Positions 1-11,569 of a stretch of DNA of 33,547 nt are shown one piece after another (positions within the stretch are counted from its first letter, which is position 1; the number at the start of each line of letters is the position of its first letter). The stretch lies in the NCBI GenBank assembly GCA_902622745.1, contig CACNQW010000013.1:1-33547 (forward strand), read 5' to 3'. A model generated the notes under the pieces. The model had not been told where the DNA came from, ran no database searches, and saw only the letters and a program-made list of their open reading frames with translations. The translations under genes were made by a program, and so were the position numbers. This stretch comes from an uncultured SAR116 cluster alpha proteobacterium (GTDB lineage Bacteria; Pseudomonadota; Alphaproteobacteria; Puniceispirillales; Marisalimonadaceae).

Positions 1-848
1 TTTTCTTGAAGAGGAGCAAACCCAGAAGATTTTTCTCTATTCTCTAGATTTACTTTAGACAAAATGGAAACAAATCTTAATTTTTGAGGATTAGGGAGTG
101 GTTTAACATAATAATTTCCATTTGACATTGATATTATTTTTCCAACATTGACACCAGGGGGGAAAATGCCACCATGTCCTGAAGTTTCTAAAATTTCTCC
201 AATAATAGGTTTGGCTTCTGAAGATAAAAACCTCAATTTTAAAAGTTTTCCATTTTCACCCTGAGCTATCGCAGGCCAACCACTTTGAGTAAGATAAGAA
301 GGTATCATAGAATTTATATCAATTGTTAATAACACTCTACTTGAGGATGGTCCAACACTTATTATAGAGCCAACTAAACCTAAAGATGAAATTACTGGTT
401 GTCCTTTTTTTATTCCATCTATACTACCACCATTAACAACCATCGTTTTAGCAAAAGTTCCCCCAGAAATATTTAACACTCTTCCAGTAAAAATAATTTT
501 ATTACGGTTTATTTTAAAATTTAATAATTTTTTTAATTCAATTAATTCGCTCTCTGAATTTGCTAACTTTGTTTCAATGATCTTAAGTCTTCGATTTTCA
601 TTCTTAAGTTTTAAATTTTGATTCCTTAGAAAAGTTGCAGATTGTACATCTTTTATTACATTTTCTAATTCTAAAGCTGGTTTACTTACCAAATTTGATA
701 TCGGAGAAAGAAAATCAGTTAAAAAAGAAGATAAATTTCTAAAAGCAATTAGATCTAATTTACCAACTAATATTAGAATTAAACAAGTAAAAATTAGTAA
801 TGAATTAAAAAGTTTATTTTTATATAATTTGCTTTTTTCAAACAACAT
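1..848 (-). CDS. mreC: Rod shape-determining protein MreC (3' end cut off by window edge)
   Basis: MreC is a bitopic inner-membrane protein that links cytoplasmic MreB to the periplasmic elongasome (MreD, RodA, PBP2). The reading frame is open from an ATG at 846-848 to base 1. It starts MLFEKSKLYK, followed by a hydrophobic segment at about residues 11-27, a Leu/Lys/Glu-rich coiled-coil stretch (about 65-100), and then the beta-rich MreC core with a GGTFAKTMVVNGG-like segment and a GLVGSI turn. About 282 codons are present, close to the full family length, so only a short C-terminal tail is missing. It lies 31 bases downstream of mreB on the same strand, the usual mreB-mreC order. mreD and the true stop codon are outside the window. 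Confidence 0.9.
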   Translation of the reverse strand, partial: MLFEKSKLYKNKLFNSLLIFTCLILILVGKLDLIAFRNLSSFLTDFLSPISNLVSKPALELENVIKDVQSATFLRNQNLKLKNENRRLKIIETKLANSESELIELKKLLNFKINRNKIIFTGRVLNISGGTFAKTMVVNGGSIDGIKKGQPVISSLGLVGSIISVGPSSSRVLLTIDINSMIPSYLTQSGWPAIAQGENGKLLKLRFLSSEAKPIIGEILETSGHGGIFPPGVNVGKIISMSNGNYYVKPLPNPQKLRFVSILSKVNLENREKSSGFAPLQE

Positions 849-879
849 ACTAAATATATTTTAGCATAAAATAAATAGA

Positions 880-2982
<2,103 letters not shown>

Positions 2983-2990
2983 TTATTAAA

Positions 2991-3548
2991 TTATTCAAAA
3001 ATTTTATTAATTATTTTTGTTTCGGTTTCATATCCTCTGGACATTGCAGAAACACCAGTTCGTGAAATTTCAATATCACCCAGAGATTTCATTAAATTTA
3101 CAAACGCGTCAATTTTATTAGGTTTTCCTGTTAATTCAAAAACAAAGCTCTTTAATGTAACATCTAGTGTTTTAGCTCTAAAAGTATCAGCAATTCTTAA
3201 AGCTTCAACCCTATCTAACCCAGAGGAAACAACCTTTACCAAAGCTAGTTCACTTTTAATGAATGGGCCCTCAAGTGTCAAATCTCTTACAAGATGGACA
3301 GGTATTAATCTTGATAGTTGTGATTTAATTTGTTCAATAGTGTTACTAGTACCTTTTGTTACAATAGATATTCTAGATAGACTACGTTTATTATCAATTT
3401 CTGTAACAGTTAAACTCTCAATATTATATCCTCTTCCAGAAAATAAACCAATAACCCTTGCTAAAGTTCCGGGCTCATTATTTACAACAACCGACAGAGT
3501 TCTAATACTTTCTTTCTCTTCAATATTTAATTTTTCATATATAGACAT
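2991..3548 (-). CDS. ilvN: Acetolactate synthase regulatory (small) subunit
   Basis: The regulatory subunit activates the catalytic subunit and confers valine feedback inhibition. The protein has 185 residues: an N-terminal ACT domain (about 15-90) beginning RTLSVVVNNEPGTLARV with the GLFSGRGYNIESL ligand-binding loop typical of IlvH/IlvN, then the C-terminal ALS_ss domain (about 95-170) with ELALVKV and FELTGKPNKIDAFV. The start lies 2 bases after the ilvB stop, so the two are probably translationally coupled, which suits a 1:1 complex. ilvC follows. The long form (IlvH-like) is usual in alphaproteobacteria. Confidence 0.96.
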   Translation of the reverse strand: MSIYEKLNIEEKESIRTLSVVVNNEPGTLARVIGLFSGRGYNIESLTVTEIDNKRSLSRISIVTKGTSNTIEQIKSQLSRLIPVHLVRDLTLEGPFIKSELALVKVVSSGLDRVEALRIADTFRAKTLDVTLKSFVFELTGKPNKIDAFVNLMKSLGDIEISRTGVSAMSRGYETETKIINKIFE

Positions 3549-3550
3549 TA

Positions 3551-5305
3551 TTATACAAGCGCCAATCCATCAGATGAAACTTTTTGTTTCTTTTTATCTT
3601 CTTTACTTAAAATCATGTCATAATGAGCAGATCCAGATGGTATCATTGGAAAGCAATTTTCTTCTTTAGCAACACAAATATCTGCTAACACTGGGCCATC
3701 ATGTTCCAACATTTGATCGATAACATCTTGTAATTCGTTCATCTTTTCAGCTCTAATTCCTTTAATACCAAAACTTTCTGCTAGTTTTATAAAATCCGGC
3801 AAGGAATCTGTATAACTTTCACTATACCTCGATCCATGAATTAGCTCTTGCCATTGTCGTACCATACCCATCCATTGATTATTAATAATAAATATCTTAA
3901 TTGGTAAATTGTATTGTACAATTGTAGATAGTTCTTGCATATTCATTAAGAACGATGCTTCTCCAGCGATATCTATAACTAAAGATTTTGGATTTGCTAT
4001 TTGCACTCCAATTGAAGCTGGCAAACCATATCCCATAGTTCCTAATCCCCCAGATGTCATCCAATGATTAGGTTTCGAAAAACCAAAATATTGTGCCGCC
4101 CACATTTGATGCTGGCCAACCTCAGTTGTTACAAAAGGATCAAGTGATTTTGTCACTTTATATAGTTTTTCAATAGCGTATTGTGGTTTAATAATTACTT
4201 CATCAGTTGAATATGAAAGTGATTTTTTTTCCTTCCATTTATTAATATCTGACCACCAACTTTTTAAAGAAAATGTTTTAATTTTTCTTTTTTTAAGTTC
4301 TTTATAAACTTCTTTTAAAACAACTTTGACATCACCAATAATAGGCAAATCAACTTGAACAATTTTATTTATTGAAGAAGGATCAATATCAATATGAATT
4401 TTTTTTGAATTTGGTGAAAAAGCATCTAATCTACCAGTAACTCTATCATCAAATCTCGCACCAACATTGATCATCAAATCACAATAGTGCATAGCCAAAT
4501 TAGCCTCATAAGTTCCGTGCATGCCCAACATTCCAAGAAAGTTTTTATTATCATGAGCAACAGCTCCAAGTCCCATTAAAGTAAGTGTAACAGGAGCATT
4601 TAACAAATTTATAATTTTGTTTAAATAGTGTGATGCTTCAGTTCCAGAATTTATAACACCTCCACCTCCATAAAAAATTGGTTTTTTTGAACTTAAAATA
4701 AAGTCAACTATTTTTTTTATTTCACTACTTTTTATAGATTGTTTAGTAATAATTTTTTTATTACTTACGACAGTTTTTTTCTCATACTTAACTTCAGAAA
4801 GTTGAATATCTTTTGGTAAATCAATTAAAACTGGTCCCGGTCTACCTGAACTTGCAATTTCAAAAGCTTCATGAACTATTTTGCATAAATCTTTTGACTT
4901 TTTTACCAGATAATTATGCTTTGTTGCAGGTCTAGAAATTCCTGTTGTATCAGCTTCTTGAAAAGCGTCAGTTCCTATTAAATGTGTCGGAACTTGCCCT
5001 GTAATACAAACCAATGGCACTGAGTCCATTAATGCATCAGTTAATCCAGTTATAGCATTTGTTGCACCCGGACCAGATGTAACTAAAACACACCCCACTT
5101 TCCCAGTAGATCTTGCAAAACCCTCAGCAGCATGAACTGCAGCTTGCTCATGTCTTACAAGGATATGTTTTATTCGATTATTTTTAAAAATAGCGTCATA
5201 TACTGGCAATACTGCACCTCCGGGGTAACCAAATACAGTATCTACATCATTTTCAATCAGCGCCTTTATAAGCGCTTCCGCACCATTCATACTTTTATTT
5301 AACAT
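3551..5305 (-). CDS. ilvB: Acetolactate synthase catalytic (large) subunit
   Basis: ThDP/FAD-dependent condensation of pyruvate with pyruvate or 2-oxobutyrate, the first committed step of branched-chain amino acid synthesis. The product has 584 residues. The N-terminal pyrimidine-binding domain carries catalytic E53 in [15 protein letters not shown]; the central FAD domain has [12 protein letters not shown] (about 281-292); the C-terminal pyrophosphate domain has the metal-binding segment at 448-475 ending in FIINNQ, then [16 protein letters not shown]. The usual GDG/GDA metal motif reads GEA (E449), a conservative change that I believe also occurs in other alphaproteobacterial IlvB proteins. 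It heads the ilvB-ilvN-ilvC operon, with GGGGAT as a likely ribosome binding site. No leader-peptide attenuator was seen in the 60-base gap upstream. Confidence 0.96.
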   Translation of the reverse strand: MLNKSMNGAEALIKALIENDVDTVFGYPGGAVLPVYDAIFKNNRIKHILVRHEQAAVHAAEGFARSTGKVGCVLVTSGPGATNAITGLTDALMDSVPLVCITGQVPTHLIGTDAFQEADTTGISRPATKHNYLVKKSKDLCKIVHEAFEIASSGRPGPVLIDLPKDIQLSEVKYEKKTVVSNKKIITKQSIKSSEIKKIVDFILSSKKPIFYGGGGVINSGTEASHYLNKIINLLNAPVTLTLMGLGAVAHDNKNFLGMLGMHGTYEANLAMHYCDLMINVGARFDDRVTGRLDAFSPNSKKIHIDIDPSSINKIVQVDLPIIGDVKVVLKEVYKELKKRKIKTFSLKSWWSDINKWKEKKSLSYSTDEVIIKPQYAIEKLYKVTKSLDPFVTTEVGQHQMWAAQYFGFSKPNHWMTSGGLGTMGYGLPASIGVQIANPKSLVIDIAGEASFLMNMQELSTIVQYNLPIKIFIINNQWMGMVRQWQELIHGSRYSESYTDSLPDFIKLAESFGIKGIRAEKMNELQDVIDQMLEHDGPVLADICVAKEENCFPMIPSGSAHYDMILSKEDKKKQKVSSDGLALV

Positions 5306-5366
5306 ATTTATCCCCGATATTTAATAACTTTGTTTATTAATTTGGTCAATATATTATTAAATTGCA

Positions 5367-6281
5367 TCATATTCTTACAATTAGATCTGGATTAAAATTA
5401 TGCCTAAACCAAGTTAATTGTCTTTTTACATATCTTCTAGTGTCGCGTTTACTCAACAAAATTGCGTCATTAAGAGAAATTTCCTTTTCTAAATATTTTA
5501 AAATCCAATTAACACCCAAGCATTTAAAACCAGGAAGAGATCTATCAAATTTTTTTTCTTTTAAATATTTAACTTCTTCTATGGCACCTTTATCAATAAA
5601 TTCTTCAAATCTATTTTCACAATTTTGATAATTTTTTTCTCTTTCCTGTTCTAATAAAATTGAAAAAAAAGTATTGTATATCTTATTTATCTTAGAACTT
5701 TTATACCATTCTGAGATAGCTTTACCAGTTTGCAAGTAGACTGAATAAGCCCTGATCAATCTTTGTTTATCAATATTTCTTACAGTAAAATCTTTATCAA
5801 CATCTTGAACTAATTTTTTAAATTCTAATAATCCAATTTTATCAAAAAGTTTTAAACAATTATCAAAAACCACTTTATCAACCTTTGGTATTTTTGATAT
5901 CCCATTAATTGCTGATTTAATGTACAAACCAGTACCTCCAACAATAATCGGTACCATATTTTTATTAAATATTACTTCAAGTTTTTTTTCAACTAATTCT
6001 AACCAATCTACGACTGAAAAACTTTGGTTAATTGGCCTTATGCTATATAATTCATGTGAAATTATTTTTTTATCTACATCACTTGGCTGAGATGAAATTA
6101 TTTTTAGCTCTTTATATATTTGCATTGAGTCTGCATTAATTATAACCCCATTTATTTTTTTAGCCAAAGATAAAGCTAAGCTTGATTTCCCTACCCCTGT
6201 TGGACCAGAAATCACAATAATTGGAGTTTCATCAAAATTTGCATCTAAAATTTTACTTTCTATTAGTTGAATTATGGACAT
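5367..6281 (-). CDS. miaA: tRNA dimethylallyltransferase MiaA
   Basis: Transfers a dimethylallyl group to N6 of A37 in tRNAs that read UNN codons. The 304-residue product has the P-loop SGPTGVGKSS (about 26-35), NADSMQIYKEL with the catalytic Asp, the GGTGLYIKS motif (about 115-123), and the late TRRYVKRQLTWFRH segment, which binds the tRNA. The length is normal. The start ATG faces serB with only 26 bases between the two starts. Downstream, 61 bases away, ilvB continues on the same strand. miaA next to serB and the ilv genes is a recurrent alphaproteobacterial order. Confidence 0.95.
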   Translation of the reverse strand: MSIIQLIESKILDANFDETPIIVISGPTGVGKSSLALSLAKKINGVIINADSMQIYKELKIISSQPSDVDKKIISHELYSIRPINQSFSVVDWLELVEKKLEVIFNKNMVPIIVGGTGLYIKSAINGISKIPKVDKVVFDNCLKLFDKIGLLEFKKLVQDVDKDFTVRNIDKQRLIRAYSVYLQTGKAISEWYKSSKINKIYNTFFSILLEQEREKNYQNCENRFEEFIDKGAIEEVKYLKEKKFDRSLPGFKCLGVNWILKYLEKEISLNDAILLSKRDTRRYVKRQLTWFRHNFNPDLIVRI

Positions 6282-6307
6282 ATCAATGTAATATCTTAAA
6301 AATTATA

Positions 6308-7201
6308 ATGACTTATTATTTATTTATATCAAACTCATCAAATTTTAACATTGATAATAATCTTATTAATCAAATTAATTCTATTTTACATAATCAAAAT
6401 ATTCAATTTTCAAATAGAGAAATTAGAAAAAATGATTTTCATGAATGGAATTTAAAAGATAATATTATTAATGATTTTATAAAAAACAAAATTAAAAATA
6501 TTTTTAAAAATTCACCAATTGATATAAATTTTTTAAATATCACTTACCCACGTAAAAAAAAAATTCTAGTTTGCGATATGGATAGCACCATTATTAAAGA
6601 AGAAAGTCTAGACGAAATAGCTGAAGATGCTGGAATAGGAAGAGAGATAAAAAACATTACAAAAAAAGCAATGAGAGGTGAATTAGATTTTAAAGAAGCG
6701 CTTTTAAAAAGAATAAAATTATTAAATAATTATCCTTTAGAAAATATTTTCAGGTTAAATCATAGAATTCGACTAAATGATGGAGCGAAAGAACTTGTTA
6801 AAAAGATGAAAGCTGAATCATGTATTACTATATTGATTTCAGGTGGGTTTTCTCCTTCAGTGAGCTTTGTAGCAAAAAAAATTGGATTTGATTATTACCA
6901 CTGTAACAATTTTTTATATAAAAAGAAAGATGGAAGAATTGTCCTTAATGGATATGTACAAAATCCTATTTTAGATAAAAACTCAAAATTAAACATTACT
7001 AATAGTTATTTAAAAAAACTTAATTTTAAACTTGATGATGTAATTTCAGTAGGCGATGGAGCTAATGATATTAACTTGATAAAACACTCAGACATTGGAG
7101 TTTCGTATAAAGGAAAACAAATACTAAACAATCAAGCAGATGTTGTTTTTAATCATACAAATTTAAAAGGAATACTATATTTACAAGATTATAAAATTTA
7201 A
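6308..7201 (+). CDS. serB: Phosphoserine phosphatase SerB
   Basis: Last step of serine synthesis: HAD-family hydrolysis of O-phospho-L-serine. The start chosen is ATG 6308 (MTYYLFIS); the open frame extends further upstream, but only into miaA on the opposite strand. The 297-residue product has the HAD nucleophile motif CDMDST (D90, D92), the Ser motif in LISGGFS, the conserved Lys in the NPILDKNSK region, and the acidic motif GDGANDINLI. The N-terminal 80 residues are a divergent, Asn/Ile-rich regulatory region. The stop lies 2 bases before the stop of the convergent degP-like gene, leaving no room for a dedicated terminator. Confidence 0.94.
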   Translation: MTYYLFISNSSNFNIDNNLINQINSILHNQNIQFSNREIRKNDFHEWNLKDNIINDFIKNKIKNIFKNSPIDINFLNITYPRKKKILVCDMDSTIIKEESLDEIAEDAGIGREIKNITKKAMRGELDFKEALLKRIKLLNNYPLENIFRLNHRIRLNDGAKELVKKMKAESCITILISGGFSPSVSFVAKKIGFDYYHCNNFLYKKKDGRIVLNGYVQNPILDKNSKLNITNSYLKKLNFKLDDVISVGDGANDINLIKHSDIGVSYKGKQILNNQADVVFNHTNLKGILYLQDYKI

Positions 7202-7203
7202 TC

Positions 7204-8625
7204 TTAAAATATTTCAACAGCAACGAATCTGTCAGAACCATCAAAATTAACTAGCATCAATATAGCATTTCTTTTTTGTTTTTTTGCCTTTTCTATAACA
7301 TTAGAAATTACATCTAAATCTGAAACTTCAGATTGACCAACTCTTACTATAATCATTCCTTCCCTAAGACCACTTTGAAATGCCTTACTATTACTTTTAA
7401 CATTAGAAATTATTATGCCTTTAGTTATATTTTTTAATTTATATTTTTTAATGTCTTGATCGTCCAACTGCTTTATTTCAAAACCTATTTTTGGAAATGA
7501 TTTCGTTAGCCCTTTTTCTTGCTTATTAGGAATAAGATTGTTGTTTTCTGCCAACTCTAATTCACCTAACTTTACCCTCAAAGTCTTTATCTTACCATTT
7601 CTCCAAATTTCAACATTGACTAATTTTCCAACAGGTGTTTCTGCAACAACTTTAGGTAATTCATTCATATTTTTAATTTTAATATCATTAAATTTTAAAA
7701 TAATATCACCAGATTTTATGCCAGCTTTAAATGCTGGGCCATTTTCAGTAGCTGATGATACTAATGCGCCATGAGTATCTTTTAAACCTAAAGAATCAGC
7801 AATCTCTTTAGTTATTTTTTGGATTAAAACACCTAACCAACCTCGCTTTGTACGCCCATATTTTCTCAATTGATCCGAAACTTGTTTTGCTAAATTAGAT
7901 GATACAGCAAAACCTATACCTACAGATCCACCTGATTGAGAAAATATTGCTGTATTTATACCTACAACATTTCCTTTCATGTCAAAAAGTGGCCCACCTG
8001 AATTTCCTCTATTTATTGAAGCGTCTGTTTGTATGTAATCATCATAAGATCCACCTATATTTCTACCTCTTGCAGATACAATCCCAGCTGTTACTGTACC
8101 TCCAAAACCAAAAGGGTTTCCTATAGCCATAACCCAATCACCGACCCTTAAATTATTAGAATTACCAAATTTCACAGCTTTCAGTTTCAAATCTTTGGGG
8201 TTAATTTTCAGTAATGCAACATCTGTTTTTGGATCTTTACCGACTACTTCAGCTTCGAAAGATTTATCATCATGGAGTATAACCATAATCTTTTCGGCAT
8301 TTTCAATAACGTGGTTGTTTGTAATTATGAAGCCCTTTTTATCTATAATGAATCCAGATCCAAGTGACTGTGCTCTTCTTTTACCTTGATTTGGATCTTG
8401 AAATTGTTTGAAAAACTCTTCAAATGGTGAACCAGGAGGAAAAGCTGGTAAATTGTTTTTTCTATCTTCTATAATTGTTGTTGTTGATATATTTACAACT
8501 GATGGACTTAACGTCTTAGCTAAATCCGCAAAGCTTTCTGGAGCCTTCTTGGCAAAAACGCTTAAAGGCATAAATATAAATGAAAAAGTAATAAAAAAGA
8601 TTTTTAGTTTATGATTAAAAAACAT
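7204..8625 (-). CDS. degP: Periplasmic serine protease, DegP/HtrA (Do) family
   Basis: Envelope quality-control protease and chaperone. I place the start at ATG 8623-8625, with GAGGGA six bases upstream; a TTG 12 bases earlier lacks a matching ribosome binding site. The product has 473 residues: a signal peptide (KLKIFFITFSFIFMPLSVFA, cleavage near residue 25), a trypsin-like domain with H105 (NNHVIE), D135 (DVALLK) and S209 (RGNSGGPL), then two PDZ domains (about 265-355 and 375-470). The catalytic triad is complete, so this should be an active protease. It lies 69 bases downstream of hflC on the same strand, a standard alphaproteobacterial arrangement. DegP, DegQ and MucD cannot be told apart from sequence alone. 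Confidence 0.95.
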   Translation of the reverse strand: MFFNHKLKIFFITFSFIFMPLSVFAKKAPESFADLAKTLSPSVVNISTTTIIEDRKNNLPAFPPGSPFEEFFKQFQDPNQGKRRAQSLGSGFIIDKKGFIITNNHVIENAEKIMVILHDDKSFEAEVVGKDPKTDVALLKINPKDLKLKAVKFGNSNNLRVGDWVMAIGNPFGFGGTVTAGIVSARGRNIGGSYDDYIQTDASINRGNSGGPLFDMKGNVVGINTAIFSQSGGSVGIGFAVSSNLAKQVSDQLRKYGRTKRGWLGVLIQKITKEIADSLGLKDTHGALVSSATENGPAFKAGIKSGDIILKFNDIKIKNMNELPKVVAETPVGKLVNVEIWRNGKIKTLRVKLGELELAENNNLIPNKQEKGLTKSFPKIGFEIKQLDDQDIKKYKLKNITKGIIISNVKSNSKAFQSGLREGMIIVRVGQSEVSDLDVISNVIEKAKKQKRNAILMLVNFDGSDRFVAVEIF

Positions 8626-8694
8626 ATGTTCCCTCAATTAAAAAGCCATTTAGATAACTTAAAGATGTCATAAATGTGTTAAAAAAAAGAAAAA

Positions 8695-9564
8695 TTAATT
8701 CCCTTTTTTATCAGAAAAGAAATCAAAAAACTCACTTTCGGGTGATAAAATCATTGTAGTATCTTTATCAACAAAAGTTTTTTCATAAGCTAACATTGAT
8801 CTATAAAACTTGAAAAATTTTGCATCTTTTCCAAAAGCATCTGCATAAATTTTAATAGCTTGACCGTCACCATTACCTCTTATAGCTTCAGCTTCTCGTT
8901 TAGCTTCAGCAATTAAAATTGTTTTTTGTTTTTCTGCATCAGATCTAATTTTTTGAGCTTCTTCAGCGCCTTGAGCTCTAAATTCTTTAGCTTCTTGTTC
9001 TCTTTCAGATCTCATCCTATTGAAAATATTTTGACTTGTAGCTTCAGGATAATCAGCTCTCCTGATTCTGACATCAATAATTTGCATACCAAGTCTTTTA
9101 ACTATTTGATTAACTTCATTCCCAATATCATCAACAATATTTTGTCTAGCATCTGACAAAATTGAAACTAATTCTAATTTTCCTAGTACACGTCTTACGG
9201 ATGAATCAATGATGGATTCTAATCTTTGTCTAGCTCCAGTTTCATTTCTAACTGTTTGGTAAAATAATAATGGATCTATAATTTTAAACCTTGAGTATGT
9301 ATCAACTTCAAGTCTTTTTTGGTCAGATAAAATTACTTCTTCAGAATCACTTGATACAAGGGACAAAACTCTTTTTTCGAAATATGTCACATCTTGAATA
9401 AATGGCATCTTAAAATTTAAACCAGGTTTATTTACAACTCTTTTTGGCTCACCAAATTGAAGAACTATGGCTTGTTTAGTTTGATCAACCGTAAAGAATG
9501 AGCTATATATAAAAAATAAAATTATAACTCCAAATGTATATGTTAAAATTTTAGTATTACTCAT
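8695..9564 (-). CDS. hflC: FtsH-modulating SPFH protein HflC
   Basis: Partner of HflK in the membrane cage that encloses FtsH and limits its access to substrates. The 289-residue product has an N-terminal membrane segment (about 6-24), the SPFH/band-7 domain starting DQTKQAIVLQFGEPKRV, and a long charged helix rich in Glu/Ala/Arg/Lys (about 190-235). The length is usual. Its ATG overlaps the hflK stop in a TAATG arrangement (1 base shared), so translation is coupled. Confidence 0.95.
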   Translation of the reverse strand: MSNTKILTYTFGVIILFFIYSSFFTVDQTKQAIVLQFGEPKRVVNKPGLNFKMPFIQDVTYFEKRVLSLVSSDSEEVILSDQKRLEVDTYSRFKIIDPLLFYQTVRNETGARQRLESIIDSSVRRVLGKLELVSILSDARQNIVDDIGNEVNQIVKRLGMQIIDVRIRRADYPEATSQNIFNRMRSEREQEAKEFRAQGAEEAQKIRSDAEKQKTILIAEAKREAEAIRGNGDGQAIKIYADAFGKDAKFFKFYRSMLAYEKTFVDKDTTMILSPESEFFDFFSDKKGN

Positions 9565-10643
9565 TACTTTGATCCTTTTTCTTTTAATTTATCTAACGGC
9601 AAATAGGGCACAATGCCTGATGAGCTTGATGATTTATCCATAATAACCTTATTCACGTTGGATAAAACTTTTTCCATGGTTTCAAGATATATTCTGGATC
9701 TTGTTACGTCTGGGTCAACCTTATAACTATTATATATTGATAAAAACCTATCCGTATCACCTTTAGCTCTATTCACTACTTCACTCTCATAAGCTTGAGC
9801 TTGATTTATCATTTGAGCAGCCTCACCTCGTGCTCTAGGCACAATGTCATTCCTAAAAGCTTGAGCTTCATTGATTAAAGTATCTCTATCTTGCCTAGCT
9901 CTTTGCACATCATTAAAAGCATCTATTACTTCTTGAGGAGGGTCAACAGATAGCAATTGAACATCTCTTACTTCAACACCAGCTTCATACAAATTTAAAA
10001 GATCTTGCAATAAAGATTTTGCTTTTAATTGGATGTTCTGTCTACCTTCAGTTAAAGCTGTTTGAATTTTAGTTTGACCTATAATATCTCTCATTATGGA
10101 TTGAGCAGCAACCTTTACAGTTTCCGGTGGATCTTGTAGATTAAATAAGTATTTACCTGCATCAGATATTTTCCAAAATACTACAAAATCAATGTCAATG
10201 TTATTTTCATCACCAGTAATCATCTTTGATTCGTCTGCTACATCTCTTCTGCTAGAATTACCACCTCCAAAAGCTCTATAACCAATTTCTATTTTATTTT
10301 CCCTTGTTACGTCTGGCGTGATTACCTTTTCGATTGGAGAGGGCAAGTGATAATGTAATCCTGGCTCAGTCGTTCTTACCCACTCACCAAATCTTAAAAC
10401 AACTCCTTGTTCTTGTGGATTAACTCTATAAATGCCAGTAGCTAACCATAAACCAATTAATATTAGAAAGATAATCGAAAAACTTTTTCCACCACCAAAC
10501 CTTGATGGCATAAATTTTTTAAATTTATCTTTACTATTTCTTATAATTTCATCAACGTCTGGGGGTGTTTGATTATTTGGTCTTCTTCCCCATGGATTTT
10601 GGTTATTGTCATTATTGCCCCAAGGGCCGGAATTATTATTCAT
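9564..10643 (-). CDS. hflK: FtsH-modulating SPFH protein HflK
   Basis: Forms the HflKC cage around FtsH with HflC. The 359-residue product has a Gly/Asn/Pro-rich cytoplasmic N-terminus (GPWGNNDNNQNPWGRRP), a membrane segment at about 54-72 (SIIFLILIGLWLATG), the SPFH domain starting VNPQEQGVVLRFGEW, and a long coiled-coil helix (about 225-310). The N-terminal Asn/Gly-rich tail is a hallmark of HflK. AGGTG lies upstream of the ATG. It is the first gene of hflK-hflC-degP. A candidate -35/-10 pair lies 30-60 bases upstream. Confidence 0.95.
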   Translation of the reverse strand: MNNNSGPWGNNDNNQNPWGRRPNNQTPPDVDEIIRNSKDKFKKFMPSRFGGGKSFSIIFLILIGLWLATGIYRVNPQEQGVVLRFGEWVRTTEPGLHYHLPSPIEKVITPDVTRENKIEIGYRAFGGGNSSRRDVADESKMITGDENNIDIDFVVFWKISDAGKYLFNLQDPPETVKVAAQSIMRDIIGQTKIQTALTEGRQNIQLKAKSLLQDLLNLYEAGVEVRDVQLLSVDPPQEVIDAFNDVQRARQDRDTLINEAQAFRNDIVPRARGEAAQMINQAQAYESEVVNRAKGDTDRFLSIYNSYKVDPDVTRSRIYLETMEKVLSNVNKVIMDKSSSSSGIVPYLPLDKLKEKGSK

Positions 10644-10674
10644 TTTAACACCTGAAATACTGATATGAGCACTA

Positions 10675-10704
10675 TATATATTTGTCGCAATAAAATAATT
10701 TCAA
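10675..10704 (-). promoter_or_regulatory. Candidate sigma-70-type promoter for hflK-hflC-degP
   Basis: On the minus strand TTGAAA (10699-10704) and TATATA (10675-10680) are separated by 18 bases, upstream of the hflK ATG. The rest of the 134-base hflK/mrp gap (10644-10777) is mostly A/T runs. The match is reasonable, but AT-rich DNA gives such hits by chance. Confidence 0.4.
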
Positions 10705-10777
10705 CCTTTTTTTTATTTTTTTAAAAAATTAAAAATATAATTTTATTTTTATTCAATAATGTCTATATGATGAAACT

Positions 10778-11569
10778 ATGGGAAACAATGAATTAAATAG
10801 GTTTTTAAAATTACCAAAATTCGCAAAATATATTATAATTGTAGCCAGTGGCAAAGGTGGCGTTGGAAAATCAACAATCGCTTTAAATTTAGCATTAACC
10901 TTTCAGTGTTTAAAAATGAAAGTTGGCTTACTTGATGCAGATATATATGGTCCTAGCTTACCAAAATTACTTAATAAAAATGTAAAGCCTGAAATAAAAA
11001 ATAAGAGCTTCTTACCGATTGATGTAAAAGGTATTAAAACAATGTCAATAGGCTATTTAATACCTGAAGAAACACCTAATATATGGAGAGGGCCTATGGT
11101 TATAAAGGCCGTTACACAATTACTGAGAGATGTTTCTTGGGGAGAATTAGACATATTAATTATTGATACTCCTCCAGGAACTGGAGATGTGCAATTGACA
11201 ATTTCTCAAAAAATTGATGTTAGTGGCGCCATAATAATAACTACTCCGCAAGAATTATCATTATTGGACGTAAAAAGAGGAATAAATATGTTTAGAAAAG
11301 TTAATTTACAAATTCTTGGGTTAGTTAATAATATGAGTTACTATATTTGTGATAAATGTGAAAAAAAACATTATATTTTCGGGAAACAATTAAGTCATGA
11401 ACTCACTAATTCTTTTGATATAGAAATATTAGGAGAACTACCAATTAGTAAGGATTTAATCAAGAGTCATGATATTGAACACCCAATTATAAAACAAAAA
11501 CAAAGTGATATAATATTTAAATCATTTTTTGATATATGTCAAAAAGTACTAAATAAAATTACAGTCTAA
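10778..11569 (+). CDS. mrp: Mrp/ApbC-type P-loop ATPase, iron-sulfur cluster carrier
   Basis: Mrp/ApbC proteins bind and transfer Fe-S clusters, using a deviant Walker A motif. The 263-residue product has SGKGGVGKST (about 24-33), the switch motif DADIYGPSLPKLL, the Walker B-like ILIIDTPPGTGD (about 126-137), and C191-x-x-C194 (CDKC), the cluster ligands of the family. It lacks the N-terminal MIP18/DUF59 domain found in longer alphaproteobacterial homologues; the P-loop begins by residue 25. It diverges from hflK, and its last 11 bases overlap the 3' end of folA on the opposite strand. Confidence 0.93.
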   Translation: MGNNELNRFLKLPKFAKYIIIVASGKGGVGKSTIALNLALTFQCLKMKVGLLDADIYGPSLPKLLNKNVKPEIKNKSFLPIDVKGIKTMSIGYLIPEETPNIWRGPMVIKAVTQLLRDVSWGELDILIIDTPPGTGDVQLTISQKIDVSGAIIITTPQELSLLDVKRGINMFRKVNLQILGLVNNMSYYICDKCEKKHYIFGKQLSHELTNSFDIEILGELPISKDLIKSHDIEHPIIKQKQSDIIFKSFFDICQKVLNKITV

